Below the pieces are notes generated by a model. That model saw only the letters and a list, made by a program, of their open reading frames with translations, did no database searches and was not told where the DNA came from. From NCBI RefSeq assembly GCF_052857255.1, contig NW_027526501.1, positions 963,725 through 1,027,724 on the forward strand: a stretch of DNA of 64,000 bases, given 5' to 3'. This DNA comes from Amblyomma americanum. Taxonomy: Eukaryota > Arthropoda > Arachnida > Ixodida > Ixodidae. Shown here piece by piece: positions 27,031-41,550 of the stretch (positions are counted from its first letter, which is position 1; every line of letters begins with the position of its first letter). The position numbers and the translations under genes are program-made.

Positions 27031-30000
27031 AACAAGCTGTTTTAGACCGAAACGAGCTAAATGTGAACACATCGGTTTTACAAGCGTCCGTGTGATACGC
27101 GTCAAACCTTTTCCTCTCATAACTGCGCGAAAAGCATGTATTCGTGCTTAATACAACGAAACAAGCTGTTTTAGACCGAAACGAGCTAAATCTGAACAAT
27201 CGGTTTTACAAGTGTTCCTGTGATACGCGTCAAAACTTTTTCTCTTATAACTGCGCGGAAAGGACGTATTCGTGATTAAAACAAAGAATCAAGCTGGTTT
27301 AGACCGAAACGAGCTAAATCTGAACATCTGTTTAAAAGTGTCAGTGTGATACGCGTCAAAACGTTTTCACATAACTGCGCGAAAAGCATGTATTTGTGCT
27401 TAATACAACGAAACAAGCTGTTTTAGACCGAAACGAGCTAAATGTGAACACATCGGTTTTACAAGCGTCCGTGTGATACGCGTCAATGTTTTTTCTCTCA
27501 TAACTGCACGAAAAGTATGTATTCGTGCTTAATACAACGAAACAAGCTGTTTTACACGAAAACGAGCTAGATATGAACACATCGGTTTTACAAGTGACCG
27601 TGTGATACTCGTCAAAACTTTTCCTCTCATAACTGCGCGAAAAGCATGTATTCGTGCTTAATACAACGAGACAAGCTGTTTTAGATCGAAACGAGCTTGA
27701 TCTAACAGATCGGTTTTGCAAGTGTTCATGTGATACGCGTCAAAACTTTTTTTCATAACTGCGCGAAAAGCATGTATTTGTGCTTAATACAACGAAACAA
27801 GCTGTTTTAGACCAAAACGAGCTAGATCTGAACACATCGGTTTTACAAGTGTCCGTGTGATACGCGTCAAAACTTTTTTCATAACTGCGCGGAAACCATG
27901 TATTCGTGCCTAATACAACGAAACAAGCTGTTTTACCACCGAAAAGAGCTAAATCTGAACACATCGGTTATACGTGTCCCTGTGATACGCGTCAAAACTT
28001 TTTCTTATAAAACTGCGCGCAAAGCATGTATCGTGCCTAATACAACGAAACAAGCTGTTTTAGACCGAAACGAGCTAATGTGAACACATCGGTTTTACAA
28101 GCGTCCGTGTGATACGCGTCAATGTTTTTTCTCTCATAACTGCACGAAAAGTATGTATTCGTGCTTAATACAACGAAACAAGCTGTTTTACCCCAAAACG
28201 AGCTAGATATGAACACATCGGTTTACAAGTGACCGTGTGATACTCGTCAAAACTTTTCCTCTCATAACTGCGCGAAAAGCATGTATTCGTGCTTAATACA
28301 ACGAGACAAGCTGTTTTAGATCGAAACGAGCTTGATCTAACAGATCGGTTTTGCAAGTGTTCATGTGATACGCGTCAAAACTTTTTTCATAACTGCGCGA
28401 AAAGCATGTATTTGTGCTTAATACAACGAAACAAGCTGTTTTAGACCAAAACGAGCTAGATCTGAACACATCGGTTTTACAAGTGTCCGTGTGATACGCG
28501 TCAAAACTTTTTTTCATAACTGCGCGGAAACCATGTATTCGTGCTTAATACAACGAAACAAGCTGTTTTAAACCAAAACGAGCTAGATCTGAACACATCG
28601 GTTTTACAAGTGTCCCTGTGATACGCGTCAAAACTTTTTCTCTCATAACTGCGCGGAAAGGACGTATTCGTGATTAAAACAAAGAAAAAAGCTGTTTAAG
28701 ACCAAAACGAGCTAAATCTGAACATCGGTTAACAAGTGTCAGTGTGATACGCGTCAAAACGTTTTCTCATAACTGCGCGAAAAGCATGTATTTGTGCTTA
28801 ATACAACGAAACAAGCTGTTGTATACCGAAACCAGCTAAATATGAACACATCGGTTTTACAAGCGTCCGTGTGATACGCGTCATTATTTTTTCTCTCATA
28901 ACTGCACGAAAAGCATGTATTCGTGCTTAATAGAACGAAACAAGCTGTTTTAGACCGAAACGAGCTAAATCTGAACACATCGGTTTTACAAGTGTCCGTG
29001 TGATACGCGTCAATATTTTTTCTCTCATAACTGCGCGAAAAGCATGTATTCGTGCCAAAAACGACGAAACAAGTTGTTTTAGACCGAAGCGAGTTAAATC
29101 TGAACACATCGGTTTTACAAGTGTCCATGTGATACGCGTCAAAACTTTTTGTCTTATAACAGCGCGAAAAGAATGTATTCGTGCCTAATACAACGAAACA
29201 AGCTGTTTTAGACCAAAACGAGCTAGATCTGAACACATCGGTTTTAAGTGTTCGTGTGATACGCGTCAAACCTTTTCCTCTCATAACTGCGCGAAAAGCA
29301 TGTATTCGTGCTTAATACAACGAAACAAGCTGTTTTAGACCGAAACGAGCTAAATCTGAACAATCGGTTTTACAAGTGTTCCTGTGATACGCGTCAAAAC
29401 TTTTTCTCTCATAACTGCGCGGAAAGGACGTATTCGTGATTAAAACAAAGAATCAAGCTGGTTTAGACCGAAACGAGCTAAATCTGAACATCGGTTTACA
29501 AGTGTCAGTGTGATACGCGTCAAAACGTTTTCTCATAACTGCGCGAAAAGCATTTATTTGTGCTTAATACAACGAAACAAGCTGTTTTAGACCGAAACGA
29601 GCTAAATGTGAACACATCGGTTTTACAAGCGTCCGTGTGATACGCGTCAATGTTTTTTTCTCTCATAACTGCACGAAAAGTATGTATTCGTGCTTAATAC
29701 AACGAAACAAACTGTTTTAGATCGAAACGAGCTTGATCTAACAGATCGGTTTTGCAAGTGTTCATGTGATACGCGTCAAAACTTTTTTCATAACTGCGCG
29801 AAAAGCATGTATTTGTGCTTAATACAACGAAACAAGCTGTTTTAGACCAAAACGAGCTAGATCTGAACACATCGGTTTTACAAGTGTCCATGTGATACGC
29901 GTCAAAACTTTTTTCATAACTGCGCGGAAACCATGTATTCGTGCTTAATACAACGAAACAAGCTGTTTTAAACCAAAACGAGCTAGATCTGAACACATCG

Positions 30001-30153
30001 GTTTTACAAGTGTCCCTGTGATACGCGTCAAAACTTTTTCTCTCATAACTGCGCGGAAAGGACGTATTCGTGATTAAAACAAAGAAAAAAGCTGTTTTAG
30101 ACCAAAACGAGCTAAATCTGAACATCGGTTAACAAGTGTCAGTGTGATACGCG

Positions 30154-33100
30154 TCAAAACGTTTTCTCATAACTGCGCGAAAAGCATGTATTTGTGCTTA
30201 ATACAACGAAACAAGCTGTTGTATACCGAAACCAGCTAAATATGAACACATCGGTTTTACAAGCGTCCGTGTGATACGCGTCATTATTTTTTCTCTCATA
30301 ACTGCACGAAAAGCATGTATTCGTGCTTAATAGAACGAAACAAGCTGTTTTAGACCGAAACGAGCTAAATCTGAACACATCGGTTTTACAAGTGTCCGTG
30401 TGATACGCGTCAATATTTTTTCTCTCATAACTGCGCGAAAAGCATGTATTCGTGCCAAAAACGACGAAACAAGTTGTTTTAGACCGAAACGAGTTAAATC
30501 TGAACACATCGGTTTTACAAGTGTCCATGTGATACGCGTCAAAACTTTTTGTCTTATAACAGCGCGAAAAGAATGTATTCGTGCTTAATACAACGAAACA
30601 AGCTGTTTTAGACCAAAACGAGCTAGATCTGAACACATCGGTTTTAAGTGTTCGTGTGATACGCGTCAAACCTTTTCCTCTCCTAACTGCGCGAAAAGCA
30701 TGTATTCGTGCTTAATACAACGAAACAAGCTGTTTTAGACCGAAACGAGCTAAATCTGAACAATCGGTTTTACAAGTGTTCCTGTGATACGCGTCAAAAC
30801 TTTTTCTCTCATAACTGCGCGGAAAGGACGTATTCGTGATTAAAACAAAGAATCAAGCTGGTTTAGACCGAAACGAGCTAAATCTGAACATCGGTTTACA
30901 AGTGTCAGTGTGATACGCGTCAAAACGTTTTCTCATAACTGCGCGAAAAGCATTTATTTGTACTTAATACAACGAAACAAGCTGTTTTAGACCGAAACGA
31001 GCTAAATGTGAACACATCGGTTTTACAAGCGTCCGTGTGATACGCGTCAATGTTTTTTCTCTCATAACTGCACGAAAAGTATGTATTCTTGCTTAATACA
31101 ACGAAACAAACTGTTTTACACCAAAACGAGCTAGATATGAACACATCGGTTTTACAAGTGACCGTGTGATACTCGTCAAAACTTTTCCTCTCATAACTGC
31201 GCGAAAAGCATGTATTCGTGCTTAATACAACGAGACAAGCTGTTTTAGATCGAAACGAGCTTGATCTTACAGATCGGTTTTGCAAGTGTTCATGTGATAC
31301 GCGTCAAAACTTTTTTTCATAACTGCGCGAAAAGCATGTATTTGTGCTTAATACAACGAAACAAGCTGTTTTAGACCAAAACGAGCTAGATCTGAACACA
31401 TCGGTTTTACAAGTGTCCGTGTGATACGCGTCAAAACTTTTTTTCATAACTGCGCGGAAACCATGTATTCGTGCTTAATACAACGAAACAAGCTGTTTTA
31501 AACCAAAACGAGCTAGATCTGAACACATCGGTTTTACAAGTGTCCCTGTGATACGCGTCAAAACTTTTTCTCTCATAACTGCGCGGAACGGATGTATTCG
31601 TGATTAAAACATCGAAACAAGCTCTTTTAGACCGAAACCAGCTAAATCTGAACACATCGGTTTTACAAGTGTCCAGTGATACACGTCAAAACTTTTTCTC
31701 ATAACTGCGCGAAAAGCATGTATTCGTGCTTAATACAACGAAACAAGCTGTTTTAGACCGAAAAGAGCTAAATCTGAAAACATCGGTTTTACAAGTGTCC
31801 ATGTGATACGCGTCAAAACATTTTCTCATAACTGCGCGAAAAGCATTTATTCGTGCTTAATACAACGAAACAAGCTGTTTTACACCAAAACGAGCTCGAT
31901 ATGAACATATCGGTTTTACAAGTGACCGTTTGATACGCGGCATAACTTTTTCTCTCATAACTGCGCGAAAAGCATGTATTCGTGCTTAATACAACGAAAC
32001 AAGCTGTTTTAGACCGAAACGAGCTAAATGTGAACACATCGGTTTTACAAGCGTCCATGTGATACGCGTCAAAACGTTTTCTCATAACTGCGCGAAAAGC
32101 ATGTATTTGTGCTTAATACAACGAAACAAGCTGTTGTATACCGAAACCAGCTAAATATGAACACATCGGTTTTACAAGCGTCCGTGTGATACGCGTCATT
32201 ATTTTTTCTCTCATAACTGCACGAAAAGCATGTATTCGTGCTTAATAGAACGAAACAAGCTGTTTTAGACCGAAACGAGCTAAATCTCAACACATCGGTT
32301 TTACAAGTGTCCGTGTGATACGCGTCAATATTTTTTCTCTCATAACTGCGCGAAAAGCATGTATTCGTGCCAAAAACGACGAAACAAGTTGTTTTAGACC
32401 GAAACGAGTTAAATCTGAACACATCGGTTTTACAAGTGTCCATGTGATACGCGTCAAAACTTTTTGTCTTATAACAGCGCGAAAAGAATGTATTCGTGCT
32501 TAATACAACGAAACAAGCTGTTTTAGACCAAAACGAGCTAGATCTGAACACATCGGTTTTAAGTGTTCGTGTGATACGCGTCAAACCTTTTCCTCTCATA
32601 ACTGCGCGAAAAGCATGTATTCGTGCTTAATACAACGAAACAAGCTGTTTTAGACCGAAACGAGCTAAATCTGAACATCGGTTTACAAGTGTCAGTGTGA
32701 TACGCGTCAAAACGTTTTCTCATAACTGCGCGAAAAGCATTTATTTGTGCTTAATACAACGAAACAAGCTGTTTTAGACCGAAACGAGCTAAATGTGAAC
32801 ACATCGGTTTTACAAGCGTCCGTGTGATACGCGTCAATGTTTTTTCTCTCATAACTGCACGAAAAGTATGTATTCGTGCTTAATACAACGAAACAAACTG
32901 TTTTACACCAAAACGAGCTAGATATGAACACATCGGTTTTACAAGTGACCGTGTGATACTCGTCAAAACTTTTCCTCTCATAACTGCGCGAAAAGCATGT
33001 ATTCGTGCTTAATACAACGAGACAAGCTGTTTTAGATCGAAACGAGCTTGATCTAACAGATCGGTTTTGCAAGTGTTCATGTGATACGCGTCAAAACTTT

Positions 33101-33960
33101 TTTTCATAACTGCGCGAAAAGCATGTATTTGTGCTTAATACAACGAAACAAGCTGTTTTAGACCAAAACGAGCTAGATCTGAACACATCGGTTTTACAAG
33201 TGTCCGTGTGATACGCGTCAAAACTTTTTTTCATAACTGCGCGGAAACCATGTATTCGTGCTTAATACAACGAAACAAGCTCTTTTAAACCAAAACGAGC
33301 TAGATCTGAACACATCGGTTTTACAAGTGTCCCTGTGATACGCGTCAAAACTTTTTCTCTCATAACTGCGCGGAAAGGATGTATTCGTGATTAAAACATC
33401 GAAACAAGCTCTTTTAGACCGAAACCAGCTAAATCTGAACACATCGGTTTTACAAGTGTCCAGTAATACACGTCAAAACTTTTTCTCATAACTGCGCGAA
33501 AAGCATGTATTCGTGCTTAATACAACGAAACAAGCTGTTTTAGACCGAAAAGAGCTAAATCTGAAAACATCGGTTTTACAAGTGTCCATGTGATACGCGT
33601 CAAAACATTTTCTCATAACTGCGCGAAAAGCATTTATTCGTGCTTAATACAACGAAACAAGCTGTTTTACACCAAAACGAGCTCGATATGAACATATCGG
33701 TTTTACAAGTGACCGTTTGATACGCGGCATAACTTTTTCTCTCATAACTGCGCGAAAAGCATGTATTCGTGCTTAATACAACGAAACAAGCTGTTTTAGA
33801 CCAAACGGATCTAGATATGAACACATCGGTTTTACAAGTGTCCCTGTGATACGCGTCAAAACGTTTTCTCTTATAACTGCGCGAAAAGCATGTATTCGTG
33901 CTTAATACATCGAAACAAGCTGTTTTAGACCGAAACCAGCTAAATCTGAACACATCGGTT
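30154..33960. repeat. Tandem HOR duplication, ~1.79-1.92-kb unit (14-15 monomers)
   Basis: The segment starting near 30.15 kb recurs from about 32.07 kb. The offset is 1915 bp at first (30400/32315) and 1787 bp after one monomer is lost from the second copy (30920/32707, 31431/33218, 31813/33600). A single-monomer deletion inside one copy explains the change of offset. Boundaries are approximate. Confidence 0.7.
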
Positions 33961-34499
33961 TTACAAGTGTCCAGTGATACGCGTCAAAAACTTTTTCTCA
34001 TAACTGCGCGAAAAGCATGTATTCGAGCTTAATACAACGAAACAAGCTGTTTTAGACCGAAAAGAGCTAAATCTGAAAACATCGGTTGTACAAGTGTCCA
34101 TGTGATACGCGTCAAAACTTTTTCTCATAACTGCGCGAAAAGCATTTATTCGTGCTTAATACAACGAAACAAGCTGTTTTACACCAAAACGAGCTCGATA
34201 TGAACACATCGGTTTTACAAGTGACCGTGTGATACGCGTCAAAACTTTTTCTCTCATAACTGCGCGAAAAGCATGTATTCGTGCTTAATACAACGAAACA
34301 AGCTGTTTTAGACCAAACGGATCTAGATATGAAGACATCGGTTTTACAAGTGTCCCTGTGATACGCGTCAAAACTTTTTCTCTTATAACTGCCCGAAAAG
34401 CATGTATTCGTGCTTAAAACAACGACACAAGCTGTTCCAGACCGAAACAAGCTAAATCTGAACATCGGTTTACAAGTGTCAGTGTGATACGCGTCAAAA

Positions 34500-37200
34500 C
34501 GTTTTCTCACAACTGTGCGGAAAGCATGTATTCGTGCTTAATAGAACGAAACAAGCTGTTTTTGACCGAAACGAGCTAAATCTGAACACATCGGTTTTAC
34601 AAGTGTCCATGTGATACGCGTCAAAACGTTTTCACATAACTGCGCGAAAAGCATGTATTTGTGCTTAATACAACGAAACAAGCTGTTTTAGACCGAAACA
34701 AGCTAAATGTGAACACATCGGTTTTACAAGCATCCGTGTGATACGCGTCAATGTTTTTTCTCTCATAACTGCACGAAAAGTATGTATTCGTGCTTAAAAC
34801 AACGAGACAAGCTGTTTTAGATCGAAACGAGCTTGATCTAACAGATCGGTTTTGCAAGTGTTCATGTGATACGCGTCAAAACTTTTTTTAATAATAACTG
34901 CGCGAAAAGCATGTATTTGTGCTTAATACAACGAAACAAGCTGTTTTAGACCAACAAAACGAGCTAGATATGAACACATCGGTTTTACAAGTGACCGTGT
35001 GATACTCGTCAAAACTTTTCTCTCATAACTGCGCGAAAAGCATGTATTCGTGCTTAATACAACGAGACAAGCTGTTTTAGATCGAAACGAGCTTGATCTA
35101 ACAGATCGGTTTGCAAGTGTTCATGTGATACGCGTCAAAACTTTTTTTAATAACTGCGCGAAAAGCATGTATTTGTGCTTAATACAACGAAACAAGCTGT
35201 TTTAGACCAAAACGAGCTAGATCTGAACACATCGGTTTTACAAGTGTCCGTGCGATACGCGTCAAAACTTTTTTTCATAACTGCGCGGAAACCATGTATT
35301 CGTGCTTAATACAACGAAACAAGCTGTTTTAACACCGAAAAGAGCTAAATCTGAACACATCGGTTATACGTGTCCCTGTGATCCGCGTCAAAACTTTTTC
35401 TCTTAAAACTGCGCGCAAAGCATGGTATCGTGCTTAATACAACGAAACAAGCTGTTTTAGACCGAAACGAGATAAATGTGAACACATCGGTTTTACAAGC
35501 GTCCGTGTGATACGCGTCAATGTTTTTTCTCTCATAACTGCACGAAAAGTATGTATTCGTGCTTAATACAACGAAACAAGCTGTTTTACACCAAAACGAG
35601 CTAGATATGAACACATCGGTTTTACAAGTGACCGTGTGATACTCGTCAAAACTTTTCCTCTCATAACTGCGCGAAAAGCATGTATTCGTGCCTAATACAA
35701 CGAAACAAGCTGTTTTAAACCAAAACGAGCTAGATCTGAACACATCGGTTTTACAAGTGTCCCTGTGATACGCGTCAAAACTTTTTCTCCCATAACTGCG
35801 CGGAAAGGATGTATTCGTGATTAAAACAAAGAAAAAAGTTGTTTTAGACCAAAACGAGCTAAATCTGAACATCGGTTTACCAAGTGTCAGTGTGACACGC
35901 GTCAAAACGTTTTCTGATAACTGCGCGAAAAGCATGTATTTGTGCTTAATACAACGAAACAAGCTGTTGTATACCGAAACGAGCTAAATATAAACACATC
36001 GGTTTTACAAGCGTCCGTGTGATACGCGTCAATATTTTTTCTCTCATAACTGCACGAAAAGCATGTATTCGTGCTTAATACAACGAAACAAGCTGTTTTA
36101 GACCGAAACCAGCTAAATCTGAACACATCGGTTTTACAAGTGTCCAGTGATACACGTCAAAACTTTTTCTCATAACTGCGCGAAAAGCATGTATTCGTGC
36201 TTAATACAACGAAACAAGCTGTTTTAGACCGAAAAGAGCTAAATCTGAAAACATCGGTTTTACAAGTGTCCTCGTGATACGCGTCAAAACGTTTTCTCAT
36301 AACTGCGCGAAAAGCATTTATTCGTGCTTAATACAACGAAACAAGCTGTTTTACACCAAAACGAGCTCGATATGAACACATCGGTTTTACAAGTGACCGT
36401 TTGATACGCGTCAAAACTTTTTCTCTCATAACTGCGCGAAAATCATGTATTCGTGCTTAATACAAGGAAACAAGCTGTTTTAGACCAAACGGATCTAGAT
36501 ATGAAACACATCGGTTATTACAAGTGTCCCTGTGATACGCGTCAAAACTTTTTCTCTTATAACTGCGCGAAAAGCAGTATTCGTGCTTAAAACAACGACA
36601 CAAGCTGTTTCAGACCGAAACAAGCTAAATCTGAACATCGGTTTACAAGAGTCAGTGTGATACGCGTCAAAACGTTTTCTCATAACTGCGCGGAAAGCAT
36701 GTATTCGTGCTTAATAGAACGAAACAAGCTGTTTTAAACCGAAACGAGCTAAACCTGAACACATCGGTTTTACAAGTGTCGTGTGATACGCGTCAATATT
36801 TTTTCTCTCAGAACTGCGCGAAAAGCATGTATTCGTGCCTAAAACAACGAAACAAGCTGTTTTGACCGAAACGAGTTAAATCTGAACACATCGGTTTTTA
36901 CAAGTGTCCATGTGATTGATACGTGTCAAAACTTTTTGTCTTATAACAGCGCGAAAAGAATGTATTCGTGCTTAATACAACGAAACAAGCTGTTTTAGAC
37001 CAAAACGAGCTAGATTTGAACACATCGGTTTTAAGTGTTCGTGTGATACGCGTCAAACCTTTTCCTCTCATAACTGCGCAAAAAGCATGTATTCGTGCCT
37101 AAAACAACGAAACAAGCTGTTTTAGACCGAAACAAGCTAAATCTCAACACATCGGTTATGCAAGTGTCCATGTGATACGCGTCAAAAACGTTTTCTCATA
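34500..37200. repeat. Irregular satellite segment inside the left arm
   Basis: Monomers here carry more small indels and odd variants than neighbouring blocks. Examples are TTTAATAATAAC near 34,890, GACCAACAAAACG near 34,952, a short GGTTTGCAAG near 35,108, GTGATTGATACGTG near 36,913 and TCGGTTATTACAAG near 36,511. No foreign insert is visible. It separates the homogeneous 2-34 kb zone from the 2298-bp duplication. Confidence 0.55.
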
Positions 37201-40200
37201 ACTGCGCGAAAAGCATGTATTTGTGCTTAATAGAACGAAACAAGCTGTTGTATACCGAAACGAGCTAAATATGAACACATCGGTTTTACAAGCGTCCGTG
37301 TGATACGCGTCAATATTTTTTCTCTCATAACTGCACGAAAAGCATGTATTCGTGCTTAATACATCGAAACAAGCTGTTTTAGACCGAAACCAGCTAAATC
37401 TGAACACATCGGTTTTACAAGTTTCCTGTGATACACGTCAAAACTTTTTCTCATAACTGCGCGAAAAGCATGTATTCGTGCTTAATACAACGAAACAAGC
37501 TGTTTTAGACCGAAAAGAGCTAAATCTGAAAACATCGGTTTTACAAGTGTCCATGTGATACGCGTCAAAACGTTTTCTCATAACTGCGCGAAAAGCATTT
37601 ATTCGTGCTTAATACAACGGAACAAGCTGTTTTAGACCAAAAGGATGTATATATGAACACATCGGTTTTACAAGTGTCCATGTGATACGCGTCAATACTT
37701 TTGTCTTATAACTGCGCGAAAAGCATGTATTCGTGCTTAATACAACGAAACAAGCTGTTTTAGACCAAACGGATCTAGATATGAACACATCGGTTTTACA
37801 AGTGTGCCTGTGATACGCGTCAAAACTTTTTCTCTTATAACTGCGCGAAAAGCATGTATTCGTGCTTAAAACAACGACACAAGCTGTTTCAGACCGATAC
37901 AAGCTAAATCTGAACATCGGTTTACAAGTGTCAGTGTGATACGCGTCAAAACGTTTTCTCATAACTGCGCGGAAAGCATGTATTCGTGCTTAATAGAACG
38001 AAACAAGCTGTTTTAAACCGAAACGAGCTAAATCTGAACACATCGGTTTTACAAGTGTCCGTGTGATACGCGTAAATATTTTTTCTCTCATAACTGCGCG
38101 AAAAGCATGTATTCGTGCCTAAAACAACGAAACAAGCTGTTTTAGACCGAAACGAGTTAAATCTGAACACATCGGTTTTACAAGTGTCCATGTGATACGC
38201 GTCAAAACCTTTTGTCTTATAACAGCGCGAAAAGCATGTATTCGTGCTTAATACAACGAAACAAGCTGTTTTAGACCAAAAGGATGTATATATGAACCCA
38301 TCGGTTTTACAAGTGTCCACGTGATACGCGTCAAAACTTTTTGACTTATAACTGCGCGAAAAGCATGCATTCGTGCTTAATTCAACGAAACAAGCTGTCT
38401 TAAACCAAAACGAGCTAGATCTGAACACATCGGTTTTACAAGTGTCCCTGTGATACGCGTCAAAACTTTTTCCCTCATAACTGCGCGGAAAGGATGTATT
38501 CGTGATTAAAACAAAGAAAAACGCTATTCTAGACCAAAACGAGCTAAATCTGAACATCGGTTTACAAGTGTCAGTGTGATACGCGTCAAAACGTTTTCTC
38601 ATAACTGCGCGAAAAGCATGTATTTGTGCTTAATACAACGAAACAAGCTGTTGTATACCGAAACGAGCTAAATATGAACACATCGGTTTTACAAGCGTCC
38701 GTGTGATACGCGTCAATATTTTTTCTCTCATAACTGCACGAAAAGCATGTATTCGTGCTTAATACATCGAAACAAGCTGTTTTAGACCGAAACCAGCTAA
38801 ATCTGAACACATCGGTTTTACAAGTGTAGAGTGATACACGTCAAAAATTTTTCTCATAACTGCGCGAAAAGCATGTATTCGTGCTTAATACAACGAAACA
38901 AGCTGTTTTAGACCGAAAAGAGCTAAATCTGAAAACATCGGTTTTACAAGTGTCCATATGATACGCGTCAAAACGTTTTCTCATAACTGCGCGAAAAGCA
39001 TTTATTCGTGCTTAATACAACGAAACAAGCTGTTTTACACCAAAACGAGCTCGATATGAACACATCGGTTTTACAAGTGACCGTTTGATACGCGTCAAAA
39101 CTTTTTCTCTCATAACTGCGCGAAAAGCATGTATTCGTGCTTAATACAACGAAACAAGCTGTTTTAGACCAAACGGATCTAGATATGAACACATCGGTTT
39201 TACAAGTGTCCCTGTGATACGCGTCAAAACTTTTTCTCTTATAACTGCGCGAAAAGAATGTATTCGTGCTTAATACAACGAAACAAGCTGTTTTAGACCA
39301 AAACGAGCTAGATTTGAACACATCGGTTTTAAGTGTTCGTGTGATACGCGTCAAACCTTTTCCTCTCATAACTGCGCAAAAAGCATGTATTCGTGCTTAA
39401 AACAACGAAACAAGCTGTTTTAGACCGAAACAAGCTAAATCTCAACACATCGGTTATGCAAGTGTCCATGTGATACGCGTCAAAACGTTTTCTCATAACT
39501 GCGCGAAAAGCATGTATTTGTGCTTAATAGAACGAAACAAGCTGTTGTATACCGAAACGAGCTAAATATGAACACATCGGTTTTACAAGCGTCCGTGTGA
39601 TACGCGTCAATATTTTTTCTCTCATAACTGCACGAAAAGCATGTATTCGTGCTTAATACATCGAAACAAGCTGTTTTAGACCGAAACCAGCTAAATCTGA
39701 ACACATCGGTTTTACAAGTGTCCTGTGATACACGTCAAAACTTTTTCTCATAACTGCTCGAAAAGCATGTATTCGTGCTTAATACAACGAAACAAGCTGT
39801 TTTAGACCGAAAAGAGCTAAATCTGAAAACATCGGTTTTACAAGTGTCCATGTGATACGCGTCAAAACGTTTTCTCATAACTGCGCGAAAAGCATTTATT
39901 CGTGCTTAATACAACGGAACAAGCTGTTTTAGACCAAAAGGATGTATATATGAACACATCGGTTTTACAAGTGTCCATGTGATACGCGTCAATACTTTTT
40001 GTCTTATAACTGCGCGAAAAGCATGTATTCGTGCTTAATACAACGAAACAAGCTGTTTTAGACCAAACGGATCTAGATATGAACACATCGGTTTTACAAG
40101 TGTGCCTGTGATACGCGTCAAAACTTTTTCTCTTATAACTGCGCGAAAAGCATGTATTCGTGCTTAAAACAACGACACAAGCTGTTTCAGACCGATACAA

Positions 40201-41550
40201 GCTAAATCTGAACATCGGTTTACAAGTGTCAGTGTGATACGCGTCAAAACGTTTTCTCATAACTGCGCGGAAAGCATGTATTCGTGCTTAATAGAACGAA
40301 ACAAGCTGTTTTAAACCGAAACGAGCTAAATCTGAACACATCGGTTTTACAAGTGTCCGTGTGATACGCGTAAAAATTTTTTCTCTCATAACTGCGCGAA
40401 AAGCATGTATTCGTGCCTAAAACAACGAAACAAGCTGTTTTAGACCGAAACGAGTTAAATCTGAACACATCGGTTTTACAAGTGTCCATGTGATACGCGT
40501 CAAAACCTTTTGTCTTATAACAGCGCGAAAAGCATGTATTCGTGCTTAATACAACGAAACAAGCTGTTTTAGACCAAAAGGATGTATATATGAACCCATC
40601 GGTTTTACAAGTGTCCACGTGATACGCGTCAAAACTTTTTGACTTATAACTGCGCGAAAAGCATGCATTCGTGCTTAATTCAACGAAACAAGCTGTCTTA
40701 AACCAAAACGAGCTAGATCTGAACACATCGGTTTTACAAGTGTCTCTGTGATACGCGTCAAAACTTTTTCCCTCATAACTGCGCGGAAAGGATGTATTCG
40801 TGATTAAAACAAAGAAAAACGCTATTTTAGACCAAAACGAGCTAAATCTGAACATCGGTTTACAGGTGTCAGTGTGATACGCGTCAAAACGTTTTCTCAT
40901 AACTGCGCGAAAAGCATGTATTTGTGCTTAATACAACGAAACAAGCTGTTGTATACCGAAACGAGCTAAATATGAACACATCGGTTTTACAAGCGTCCGT
41001 GTGATACGCGTCAATATTTTTTCTCTCATAACTGCACGAAAAGCATGTATTCGTGCTTAATACATCGAAACAAGCTGTTTTAGACCGAAACCAGCTAAAT
41101 CTGAACACATCGGTTTTACAAGTGTAGAGTGATACACGTCAAAAATTTTTCTCATAACTGCGCGAAAAGCATGTATTCGTGCTTAATACAACGAAACAAG
41201 CTGTTTTAGACCGAAAAGAGCTAAATCTGAAAACATCGGTTTTACAAGTGTCCATATGATACGCGTCAAAACGTTTTCTCATAACTGCGCGAAAAGCATT
41301 TATTCGTGCTTAATACAACGAAACAAGCTGTTTTACACCAAAACGAGCTCGATATGAACACATCGGTTTTACAAGTGACCGTTTGATACGCGTCAAAACT
41401 TTTTCTCTCATAACTGCGCGAAAAGCATGTATTCGTGCTTAATACAACGAAACAAGCTGTTTTAGACCAAACGGATCTAGATATGAACACATCGGTTTTA
41501 CAAGTGTCCCTGTGATACGCGTCAAAACTTTTTCTCTTATAACTGCGCGA
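36955..41550. repeat. Tandem HOR duplication, ~2298-bp unit (18 monomers), two copies
   Basis: Landmarks recur 2298 bp apart: 37946/40244, 38586/40884 and 38968/41266. Both copies share rare variants, for example GATTTGAAC near 37013/39311 and AGGATGTATATATG near 38281/40579. The copies meet near 39,253. A few single-base differences exist, such as an extra A near 37,185. Confidence 0.82.

Noticed and set aside
37946..38602. 218-codon minus-strand frame as a repetitive protein gene
   Set aside because: It is pure satellite. Similar frames exist throughout the array in more than one phase, and they break at ordinary monomer indels. No gene-like context is present.
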